From assembly GCA_963707135.1 (NCBI GenBank), contig CAVPOY010000021.1, positions 30,786 to 94,785 of the forward strand: DNA of 64,000 nt, read 5' to 3'. The stretch comes from JBGSTR01 sp963707135. GTDB taxonomy: Bacteria > Pseudomonadota > Gammaproteobacteria > Chromatiales > Chromatiaceae. A program made the translations under genes and the position numbers. The notes beneath the pieces are model-generated. The model saw nothing but the letters and a program-made list of their open reading frames with translations. It was not told the origin of the DNA and made no database searches. Within the stretch, counting starts at the first letter, position 1, and every line of letters begins with the position of its first letter. Of the stretch, positions 54,790 through 64,000 are shown one piece after another.

Positions 54790-54821
54790 GGTTAAGCGAA
54801 AGCTTAGCCTTTTGTTTTTTG
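54790..54821 (+). terminator. Rho-independent terminator of the tRNA cluster
   Basis: GGTTAAGC (54790-54797), a GAAA tetraloop and GCTTAGCC (54802-54809) form an 8-bp stem with one G-U pair, followed by TTTTGTTTTTT. It is 13 bp after tRNA-Lys. Confidence 0.92.
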
Positions 54822-55018
54822 CGCACCCTCTCGGGACACTGGCAAGACTGTGTACGTCCAGTGTGGGCGCTACCCGATCGACCACGGGGCTTTACGCGCT
54901 GTGCGCCCGGGCTGGTTGCGCCCGACTGGCCCAAGCGATGGTCTCTGCCCGCGCGGCTCGTCACCGCCGCGGCCGCGGCTTATACTGGCGCGCCCGTCCA
55001 TCCCCGTCGAACACGCCC

Positions 55019-55741
55019 ATGTCAGCCCTGTCGACCAAGCCCATACCCGTTGCCGAGCGTCTGATCCTGGCCCTGGACGTACCCGGCCACGACGCGGCCA
55101 AGGCCCTCGTGCAGGAGCTGGGCGAGGCCGTGCACTTCTACAAGCTGGGCCTGGAGCTGTTCATGTCCGGCGGCTACTTCGAGCTGGTCGACTGGCTGCT
55201 CGGGCAGGGTAAACGGGTATTCTGCGATCTGAAGTTCTTCGATGTGCCCGAGACGGTCGGGCGGGCCGTTCGTCAGCTGAAGGACAGGGGTGTGGACTTC
55301 GCGACCGTGCACGGCAACGACACCATGTTGGAGGCCGCGGCGCGCGAGAAGAACGGTCTCAAGATCCTCGCGGTCACGGTGCTGACCAGTCTGGATCGCA
55401 CGGACCTGGAGTCGCTCGGCTTCCAGTGCGACGTGGAGGAACTGGTGCTGGCGCGCGCACGTAAGGCGCTGAAGCTGGGTTGCGACGGGGTGATCTCGTC
55501 CGGCCTGGAGGCGGCGCGGCTGCGCGCGGACTTGGGCGAGCAGTTCCTGATCGTCTCTCCCGGTATCCGCCCGGTCGACAACCGCCCCGAGGACGACCAG
55601 AAGCGCGTGGTCACCGTGGAGCAGGCGTTTCGCAACGGCGCCGACCACATCGTAATCGGACGCCCCATCCTGAACGCCCCGGATCGCCGCGCCGCGGCCC
55701 TCGCCGTCCAGGCCCGCATCGCGGCCCTATTCGCGCAGTAG
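55019..55741 (+). CDS. pyrF: Orotidine 5'-phosphate decarboxylase
   Basis: The ATG at 55019 gives 240 residues. The frame is open upstream but overlaps the tRNA terminator region. PyrF makes UMP from OMP. It has LILALDVPGHDAAKALVQE, the catalytic FCDLKFFDVPETV (Asp-Lys-Asp array), TVHGNDTMLEAA, ILAVTVLTSLD, VSPGIRP and the phosphate-binding ADHIVIGRPILNA. It lies about 200 bp downstream of the tRNA terminator and is probably transcribed on its own. Confidence 0.95.
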   Translation: MSALSTKPIPVAERLILALDVPGHDAAKALVQELGEAVHFYKLGLELFMSGGYFELVDWLLGQGKRVFCDLKFFDVPETVGRAVRQLKDRGVDFATVHGNDTMLEAAAREKNGLKILAVTVLTSLDRTDLESLGFQCDVEELVLARARKALKLGCDGVISSGLEAARLRADLGEQFLIVSPGIRPVDNRPEDDQKRVVTVEQAFRNGADHIVIGRPILNAPDRRAAALAVQARIAALFAQ

Positions 55742-55783
55742 GCGCCGGCTGCTGGCCGGCCTCACCCAAAGCTCGGCCCGTCG

Positions 55784-56467
55784 TTATTCGTCCAGACCAA
55801 ACGTCTGCCAACCGGCGGCCGGAGGCAGGCGTTCCCCGGCCACGGCGGCGATGTAACCGTCCTCTGGGATGAAGTGACGGACCTCCGGTCTGGTGCTGTC
55901 CGGCGATCGGGGCCTGAACAGGCCTCGTCCGTCGGCCTTGGCGTCGGCCTCCAGCGCCGTCCAGGCCCGATAAAATTGTTCCAGGCGATCCGGTTCCGAC
56001 GCCGCCGCGAGCGCCCGGCGTTGCTCCGGTTCGAACATGCGCCCGGCGATCGCTTCGATGTCCCGACCCGGGCGGATCCGCTCGCAGTCGATCCCGATAG
56101 CGGCGCCGAGCGCGACTCCCACCAGGGCCAGGTCGCCCGTGGTGGTCAGGTTGAATCCGATCGGCGCCCGATCGGCCGGTAGCTGGGGCTTTCCGGCCTC
56201 GCCGTGCTGGAAGCGAATGTCCTTGGGCTCGCAGGCCAGGTAGAAGGCGAGTATCCGCCGCAATCCCGCCTGCGCGCGGACGTAGCGCTCGCGGTAGGCC
56301 CCGTGCCGCATGCCCTCGGCGCGGCGGCGCTGGCGCGCTTCGAGCAGTGCCAGGCACCGGTTCTGGTTAGCGCCGCGATCGTCGGTGCGAATGCGCCACA
56401 GGTGCAGCGCACCGGATTCCAGTTGCGGGGCGGCGATGCAGGGATGCCAGTGAATTCGCGAGGTCAT
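55784..56467 (-). CDS. 4'-phosphopantetheinyl transferase, Sfp/Gsp type
   Basis: The 227-residue protein has the Sfp-family segments RRILAFYLACEPKDIRF, GIDCERIRPG and FYRAWTALEADAKADGRGL. It should move phosphopantetheine from CoA to carrier proteins, and the nearby pigment-cluster ACP is an obvious client. Two motif positions are unusual. The usual FNLSHS reads FNLTTTGD, and the usual W..KEA reads WTALEA, with the general lysine replaced by leucine; the glutamate is kept. Activity may therefore differ from typical Sfp enzymes. It is convergent with pyrF. Confidence 0.78.
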   Translation of the reverse strand: MTSRIHWHPCIAAPQLESGALHLWRIRTDDRGANQNRCLALLEARQRRRAEGMRHGAYRERYVRAQAGLRRILAFYLACEPKDIRFQHGEAGKPQLPADRAPIGFNLTTTGDLALVGVALGAAIGIDCERIRPGRDIEAIAGRMFEPEQRRALAAASEPDRLEQFYRAWTALEADAKADGRGLFRPRSPDSTRPEVRHFIPEDGYIAAVAGERLPPAAGWQTFGLDE

Positions 56468-56827
56468 GACGACGGGCGCTGGTTCATCACCGACGGCGAT
56501 GGGGGCGGGCGCAATAGGGATTCAGTCGATCCCGCCGGGGTTTCCATGCTAACCCACTCGCGCCCCGTTCGGGCGGCCCGGGGGTTCGCGAGACGCCGAA
56601 GCCGGTTTGGTACGGGAGGTCCTGTTCCGATTTACCCATCACCGATGGATTTTTCGCCGCGATGCTCGCCTCTCGCACCCGATAGCGGCGTCGCGACCCC
56701 TATCAATAGGCCTCGCAATTCCTCGTCGTCGCGCCTCGCTCTTGGGCACGATCGACGCACCTCGCTTACCGCAAAAGCCATAGGCGACGGGTATAATCGC
56801 ACGCTTCCCCAACCCCCGGAGGCGAGC
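56468..56827. other. Intergenic region with promoter for the 69-residue gene
   Basis: This 360-bp gap separates the transferase (minus) from the small protein (plus). A perfect TATAAT (56792-56797) lies 31 bp before its GTG, with a weak -35 (TTACCG, 56766-56771, spacer 20). No other feature is recognised. Confidence 0.45.
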
Positions 56828-57037
56828 GTGGAGTCCGCAGATCATCCGCTTGTAGAGGCGCGACTCGAGGCGATTTGCCAGAAGGGTTGCCGTACCGTGC
56901 AGCTGGATATCGCGCGGATCGAGCAGGGCGAAGACCTCCCGGAGACCCGGGGGCTTACGGCGGAGGAACGCCGCGTGCTGCTGGCCGAGCTCAAGCAGAT
57001 CATGGCGGTCTACGGCGACAGTTGCCCGCTGAGCTGA
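56828..57037 (+). CDS. Small conserved protein of unknown function
   Basis: A GTG at 56828 has a CCGGAGGCGAGC ribosome-binding site, which decides this start. The 69-residue product begins MESADHPLVEARLEAICQ. It has two short helices and a central GCRTVQLDIARIEQGEDLPE stretch. It ends KQIMAVYGDSCPLS. Two Cys residues occur. It lies 88 bp upstream of tex. I recognise the general type of small gammaproteobacterial protein, but not a function. Confidence 0.7.
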   Translation: MESADHPLVEARLEAICQKGCRTVQLDIARIEQGEDLPETRGLTAEERRVLLAELKQIMAVYGDSCPLS

Positions 57038-57124
57038 TCGCCTCGCGCACCCGATCCATCCCGCTCGATGCCCCGCCGCGGCCGCGCCTGGGGCTTCGAT
57101 CCCACCTGAATTCCAAGGACCCGA

Positions 57125-59453
<2,329 letters not shown>

Positions 59454-59608
59454 CGGGCGCCCTGGCGCCAACGGCGGCGCATGAGGCGCGCACAGGGTGT
59501 TGCTGGGACTCCTCGGACGCCCAGACGGGAGCAGGTCGCCCGGTATGCCGTCCGATAACCGCTAGCTAGGATAAGAGCCTCTCCGAGGAAGCCTGTGCTC
59601 GTGTGATC

Positions 59609-60334
59609 ATGCCCAAGTTCGCCGGCTCGAGCCGTCCCGCCTTTCGTACCACGGGCGTCACCAAGGTCTACGGGACCGGGCCCTCGGCGGTTCATGCCCT
59701 GCGCGGGGTCGATCTGGAGCTTCCGAGCGGCGAATTGGTGGTCCTGCTGGGCGCGTCGGGGAGCGGAAAGTCGACGCTGCTGAACATCCTCGGCGGGCTC
59801 GACCGGGCGAGCGACGGCCGGGTGCTGTTCTTCGACGATGATCTGACGGCGATGAGCGACGGCGAGCTGACCCGGTATCGCCGCCACCACGTAGGCTTCG
59901 TCTTTCAGTTCTACAACCTCATGCCCAGCCTGACGGCCCACGAGAACGTCGAGCTGGTCACCGAGATCGCCGACGATCCGATGGACCCCGCCGAGGCGCT
60001 TGCCCTGGTCGGCCTGGAGGGGCGGTTGGAGCATTTCCCGGCCCAGATGTCCGGCGGCGAGCAGCAGCGGGTGGCTATCGCCCGGGCCATCGCCAAGCGG
60101 CCGACGGTGCTTTTCTGCGACGAGCCCACCGGTTCACTGGACAGCACCACGGGCCGCGCCGTCCTGCGGGTGCTGCAGAACGTGAACGAGGAGCTCGGCG
60201 CCACGGTCCTGATCATCACCCACGCGGCCGCCACCGCGGCCATGGCCGATCGCGTCATCCATTTCTCGGACGGGCACATCCGCGAGGTGACGGTCAACGA
60301 GACCAAGGTCTCGGCCGAGGAGATCTCCTGGTGA
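59609..60334 (+). CDS. ABC transporter ATP-binding protein (MacB/LolD type)
   Basis: The ATG at 59609 gives 241 residues; a GTG at 59603 is an alternative. It has Walker A LLGASGSGKSTLLN, Q-loop FVFQFYNLMP, signature MSGGEQQRVA, Walker B VLFCDEPTGS and ITHAAATAAM at the switch region. It overlaps the following permease by 4 bp. With the permease and membrane-fusion protein it forms a second exporter module separate from that at 769-4302. Confidence 0.92.
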   Translation: MPKFAGSSRPAFRTTGVTKVYGTGPSAVHALRGVDLELPSGELVVLLGASGSGKSTLLNILGGLDRASDGRVLFFDDDLTAMSDGELTRYRRHHVGFVFQFYNLMPSLTAHENVELVTEIADDPMDPAEALALVGLEGRLEHFPAQMSGGEQQRVAIARAIAKRPTVLFCDEPTGSLDSTTGRAVLRVLQNVNEELGATVLIITHAAATAAMADRVIHFSDGHIREVTVNETKVSAEEISW

Positions 60335-62721
60335 TCCCCAGGGACTGGACTACGGGGCTGAGCCCGCTGGACCGCAAGCTCCTGCGCGATCTGTGGCGCG
60401 TAAAGGGGCAGGCCGTCGCCATCGCCGTGGTGATCGCGCTCGGCGTGATGATGCTGGTGATGATGGACGGGTTGGTGAGCTCGCTGGAAGAGACCAGGCG
60501 CGCCTACTACGAGCGCTATCGACTGGCCGACGTCTTCGCCCCGGTCAAGCGGGCACCCAAGCACGTGCTCGACGCCATCGCCCGGCTGCCGGGGGTCGCG
60601 ACCGTGGAGGGCCGGGTGGTGGGCGGCGCGCTGATCGACCTGCCGGGGGTCGCGGTGCCGGTGCGGGCCCAGGCCGTGTCCCTGCCCGATCACGGGCCGC
60701 CGCGACTCAACGACATTTTTCTCTCCGAGGGCCGGCGCATCGACCCGGCGCGCGAGGATGAGATCCTGCTGTTGGCCGGTTTCGCCGCGGCCCACGATCT
60801 CGCGCCGGGGGATACGCTGTCGGCAACCATGAACGGGGCGCGGCGGAAGCTGCGGATCGCCGGACTCGCCCAGGCGCCGGAGTTTCTATACGCGGCCGCC
60901 CCCGGCGAGCTGGTCCCGGACGACGCCCGTTTTTCCGTGATCTGGATGAGCGAGCGGTCCCTGGCCGCCGCCTTCGATCTGGACGGCGCCTTCAACGAGG
61001 CACTGGTGTCCCTGTCGCGCGGGGCGCGGCTCCCGGCGGTTCTGGATCGCCTCGACCGGATGCTCGAGCCCTACGGCGGCGTCGGGGCCTACGGGCTGGA
61101 GGATCAGTTCTCCAACCGTTTCATCGTCGAGGAGATCAAGGGCCTGGAGGTCTCGAGCCGCGGGGTGCCGCCGATCTTCCTCGCCGTCGCCGCCTTCCTG
61201 CTCTACATCGTCGTCTCGCGCATGGTCCAGGCGGAGCGGGAGCAGATCGGCCTGCTCAAGGCCTTCGGTTACTCCAGCGGCGAGGTGGGCGCGCACTACC
61301 TCAAGTTCATCCTGGTGATCGCCGCGGGCGGCGCCCTGACGGGCTGCCTGATGGGCGTGCTGGCCGGCCGCGGCATGACCGGCGTCTATCAGGCCTATTA
61401 CAAGTTTCCGTTCCTGGTCTTCCAGGTCGATCCCCAGGCGTTCGTCATCGGCTTCGCCGTCACCGTGCTGGTCGCCTCGGCGGGGGGGCTGCTGGTCCTG
61501 CGCGAGGTCTTCCGGCTCGTCCCGGCGGCGGCCATGCGACCCCCGGCGCCCGCGGACTACAGCCGCTCCGCCCGGCTCGGCCGGGGGCTCAAGGCGCTGC
61601 TCGACCAACCGAGCCGCATGCTGGTGCGGCGCCTGATCCGCCAGCCCGGGCGCGCGGGGGCGGCGGCGCTCGGGATCGGTTCCGGCATGGCCCTCTCGGT
61701 GGCGATGCTTGGGGTCATGAGCGGCTTCGACCTGACCATGGACCTCAACTTCGGCGTCATCGACCGCAGCGATGTCACGGTGACCCTTGTCGAGCCCCTG
61801 TCGGACAAGACGATCCATGAGCTGCAGCGCATGGACGGCGTGATCGAGGTCGAGCCCTTTCGCACCGTGCCCGCGTTGCTGCGAAACGGGCTTTACACCT
61901 ATCGCGGCGCCATCAACGGCCTGGTCGCCGAGCCCCGTCTGAACCGCGCCGTCGATGACCGGATGGAGCCGATCCTCCTGCGCGAGGACGGCGTCATCCT
62001 GGCCGAGCCGCTGGCGGAGATCCTGCACATCCGACCCGGTCAGCGGTTGACCGTCGAGGTCCGCGAGGGCCGCCGGCCGGTGCTCGATCTGCCCGTGGTC
62101 GGCGTGGCGACCACGCTGCTCGGCTCGCCGGCCTATCTGGAGCTCGGGGCCCTGAACCGAGCACTGAAGGAGCCGAACCGGGTCTCCGGGGCCTATCTGC
62201 GAATCGACAGCGCCCGCGGAGAGGCCATCTATCGCGCCCTCAAGGGCATGCCCGCGGTGGCCGGGGTAAGCCTGCGCAGCGAGGCGCGCGCGGCCTTCCA
62301 GAAGGTCATGGACACCGGTGCCGGGGCGATCCGATATGTCATGGCGGCCATGGCCGCCATCATCACCTTCGGCATCGTCTACAACAGCGCGCGCATCGCC
62401 TTCGCCGAGCGGGCACGGGATCTGGCGAGCCTGCGCGTGATCGGCTTCAGCCGGGGCGAGGCCGCCTTCGTGCTGCTCGGCGAGCTGGCGGTCATCACCC
62501 TGCTCGCGCTGCCGGCGGGCGCCGCCCTTGGCTACTGGCTCTCGCTGGCCATGTCGCGGGCGTTCAGCACCGATCTCTACCAGATACCGGCCGTGGTGCT
62601 GCCGGAGAGTTACGGCATCGGCGCGCTGGCGGTGCTCGTAGCGGCCGGGGTCTCCGGCTGGATGGTCAAGCGCGACATCGACCGCATCGATCTGGTGTCG
62701 GCGCTCAAGATTCGGGAGTGA
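60331..62721 (+). CDS. FtsX-family ABC permease, double-domain form
   Basis: This is a 796-residue permease with an N-terminal anchor (GQAVAIAVVIALGVMMLVMM), a large periplasmic domain, and two FtsX-type blocks (IFLAVAAFLLYIVVSRMV...VLVASAGGLLVLREVFRL and YVMAAMAAIITFGIVYNSARIAF...AVLVAAGVSGWMV). The long two-block type resembles DevC/LolC-like exporters. The substrate is unknown. It lies between the ATPase and HlyD-like genes with 4-bp overlap to the first. Confidence 0.9.
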   Translation: MIPRDWTTGLSPLDRKLLRDLWRVKGQAVAIAVVIALGVMMLVMMDGLVSSLEETRRAYYERYRLADVFAPVKRAPKHVLDAIARLPGVATVEGRVVGGALIDLPGVAVPVRAQAVSLPDHGPPRLNDIFLSEGRRIDPAREDEILLLAGFAAAHDLAPGDTLSATMNGARRKLRIAGLAQAPEFLYAAAPGELVPDDARFSVIWMSERSLAAAFDLDGAFNEALVSLSRGARLPAVLDRLDRMLEPYGGVGAYGLEDQFSNRFIVEEIKGLEVSSRGVPPIFLAVAAFLLYIVVSRMVQAEREQIGLLKAFGYSSGEVGAHYLKFILVIAAGGALTGCLMGVLAGRGMTGVYQAYYKFPFLVFQVDPQAFVIGFAVTVLVASAGGLLVLREVFRLVPAAAMRPPAPADYSRSARLGRGLKALLDQPSRMLVRRLIRQPGRAGAAALGIGSGMALSVAMLGVMSGFDLTMDLNFGVIDRSDVTVTLVEPLSDKTIHELQRMDGVIEVEPFRTVPALLRNGLYTYRGAINGLVAEPRLNRAVDDRMEPILLREDGVILAEPLAEILHIRPGQRLTVEVREGRRPVLDLPVVGVATTLLGSPAYLELGALNRALKEPNRVSGAYLRIDSARGEAIYRALKGMPAVAGVSLRSEARAAFQKVMDTGAGAIRYVMAAMAAIITFGIVYNSARIAFAERARDLASLRVIGFSRGEAAFVLLGELAVITLLALPAGAALGYWLSLAMSRAFSTDLYQIPAVVLPESYGIGALAVLVAAGVSGWMVKRDIDRIDLVSALKIRE

Positions 62722-62726
62722 GGGGC

Positions 62727-63983
62727 ATGGCGGCACGCCGACGATCGCGCATCTGGATGACGTTGGGGGCCGGGCTCCTGCTGGCCGCGGTGCTCGGCTA
62801 TGCCTTCTGGCCGACCCCCATCATGGTCGACCTGGGCGAAGCCGTGCGCGCGCCCATGGTGGTGACCATCGACGAGGAGGCCAGGACCCGGGTGCGCGAC
62901 GCCTATGTGGTCTCGGCGCCCATCGCGGGACGCCTGCTGCGGGTCGACGTGGAGCCGGGCGATTCCGTGGAGGGTGGGGAGACGACCATCGCTCGTATGC
63001 TTCCGCTCAACCCCTCGGCGCTCGACATCCGCACCCGCGAGCAGGCGCTGGCCTCGGTCAAGGTGGCCGAGGCGGCCCTGCGCGTGGCGCGCGCCGACCT
63101 CAACAAGGCGATGGCCGACCAGGAGCTCGCCGAGCATGATCTGGAGCGCTCGCGTACGCTGCGCAAGAGCGGCACCGTCTCGCAAGCCGCGCTCGATCAG
63201 GCTCAGAGAGAGGCGCGAGCCGCCGGCGCGGCGCTCGACATGGCCAAGGCGGCGATCGCCATGCGCGAGGCCGACTTGGCCAATGCCCGGGCGCGCCTCA
63301 TCAGCTTCGGTGACGGTGCCGCGCGGGTTGCCAGTGCGCCTACAAGCGACGACGCCATTCCGCTCACCGCGCCGGTGTCGGGGCGCATCCTGCAGGTGAT
63401 GCAGAGGAGCGAGACCACGCTGGCCGCCGGCACGCCGATCCTGGAGATCGGCGATATCGCCAACGATCTGGAGATCGTGGCCGAGCTGCTATCCACTGAC
63501 GCGGTCCAGGTCGAGGCTGGGGACCGGGTCATCATCGAGAACTGGGGCGGACCCTACCCCCTGGGCGGTACGGTCGAGCGCGTGGAACCCTGGGGGTTCA
63601 CCAAGTTCTCCGCGCTCGGCGTCGAGGAGCAGCGGGTCAATACCATCATCCACTTCGCCGACCCGCTTGAGCGGCGCGCGAGCCTCGGTCACGGCTTCAG
63701 GGTCGAGACCCGGATCGTGGTCTGGGAGTCCGAGGACGCCTTGACCGTGCCATCCAGCGCGCTCTTTCGCCAATCTTCGGGAGGTGAGGAGGGCGGCGGA
63801 GGCGGATGGGCGGTGTTCTCCGTCGCGGGCGGACAGGCGCACCTGACCCCGGTGGAAGTAGGACGCAACAACGGTGTCCAGGCGCAGATCCTGAGCGGAT
63901 TGGAGACCGGCGACACCATCGTCCTCTATCCCGGCCCCGGCCTGACCGATGGGGCGCGGGTAAAGCGGCGTAAGCTCGGCTAG
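62727..63983 (+). CDS. HlyD/MacA-type membrane-fusion protein
   Basis: The ATG at 62727 follows GAGGGGC; a GTG at 62718 overlaps the permease stop. The 418-residue protein has an N-terminal anchor (IWMTLGAGLLLAAVLGYAFW), a lipoyl half (VVSAPIAGRLLRVDVEPGDS), a coiled-coil hairpin (about residues 95-190), the second lipoyl half (LTAPVSGRILQVMQRSETTL) and beta-barrel domains with a Gly-rich loop (SSGGEEGGGGGWAVF). It completes the tripartite exporter as the periplasmic adaptor. No outer-membrane channel gene is seen before the window ends. Confidence 0.9.
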   Translation: MAARRRSRIWMTLGAGLLLAAVLGYAFWPTPIMVDLGEAVRAPMVVTIDEEARTRVRDAYVVSAPIAGRLLRVDVEPGDSVEGGETTIARMLPLNPSALDIRTREQALASVKVAEAALRVARADLNKAMADQELAEHDLERSRTLRKSGTVSQAALDQAQREARAAGAALDMAKAAIAMREADLANARARLISFGDGAARVASAPTSDDAIPLTAPVSGRILQVMQRSETTLAAGTPILEIGDIANDLEIVAELLSTDAVQVEAGDRVIIENWGGPYPLGGTVERVEPWGFTKFSALGVEEQRVNTIIHFADPLERRASLGHGFRVETRIVVWESEDALTVPSSALFRQSSGGEEGGGGGWAVFSVAGGQAHLTPVEVGRNNGVQAQILSGLETGDTIVLYPGPGLTDGARVKRRKLG

Positions 63984-64000
63984 GCGGTATCGCACCTAGC

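Noticed and set aside
60886..62736. Long minus-strand open frame opposite the ABC permease
   Set aside because: It is a shadow of the permease on the other strand, rich in Gln, Asp and His with no domain.

Overview
The window is high-GC bacterial DNA. The gene content suggests an autotrophy-capable gammaproteobacterium, perhaps of the Chromatiales type. The support is a tkt-gap-pgk-pyk-fba cassette, an SAH-riboswitch/ahcY/metF group beside metK, the FimT-PilV-PilW-PilX-PilY1-PilE minor-pilin order, and a xanthomonadin-like aryl polyene cluster. The taxonomic call is inference from gene content only.

Layout. 1-4302 (minus strand): a truncated multiheme cytochrome, then a split MacAB-type exporter (permease, ATPase, membrane-fusion protein). 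4688-8720: a secreted protein with 55 consecutive glycines, converging on a transglutaminase and a circularly permuted ATP-grasp/alpha-E fusion protein. 9145-17071 (minus): type IV pilus minor-pilin operon, heavily frameshifted. 17824-18291: a small unknown gene behind a very good sigma-54 promoter. 18769-22004 (minus): polA and an unknown gene. 22241-24948: a secreted seven-repeat protein and an unusual response regulator. 25181-28967 (minus): metF, ahcY with an SAH riboswitch, and metK. 29127-37197 (plus): a thioredoxin-fold protein and the carbon-metabolism cassette. 38132-53777: aryl polyene (APE) pigment cluster in two convergent arms. 54261-54777: four tRNAs (Pro, Arg, His, Lys). 55019-59453: pyrF, a phosphopantetheinyl transferase, a small conserved protein and tex. 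59609-63983: a second ABC exporter (ATPase, permease, membrane-fusion protein).

The most interesting system is the pigment cluster. The plus arm holds an acyl carrier protein, aryl-acid ligase, two dehydratases, acyltransferase, LolA-like carrier, MMPL exporter, NodB-type deacetylase, methyltransferase, ketosynthase, ketosynthase-like factor and ketoreductase. The minus arm holds a flavin halogenase-like enzyme, a chorismatase-like enzyme, a MipA-type outer-membrane protein and a glycosyltransferase. Together they suggest a chorismate-derived, possibly halogenated hydroxybenzoyl polyene delivered to the outer membrane. The phosphopantetheinyl transferase at 55.8-56.5 kb could activate its carrier protein.

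Data quality. Six otherwise normal genes (ABC permease, transglutaminase, polA, metF, ahcY, tex) each have exactly one extra base, and the pilY1-pilX-pilW-pilV block carries many shifts. Because polA and ahcY are affected, most of these are probably sequencing or assembly insertions. The coordinates of those genes are given across the break.
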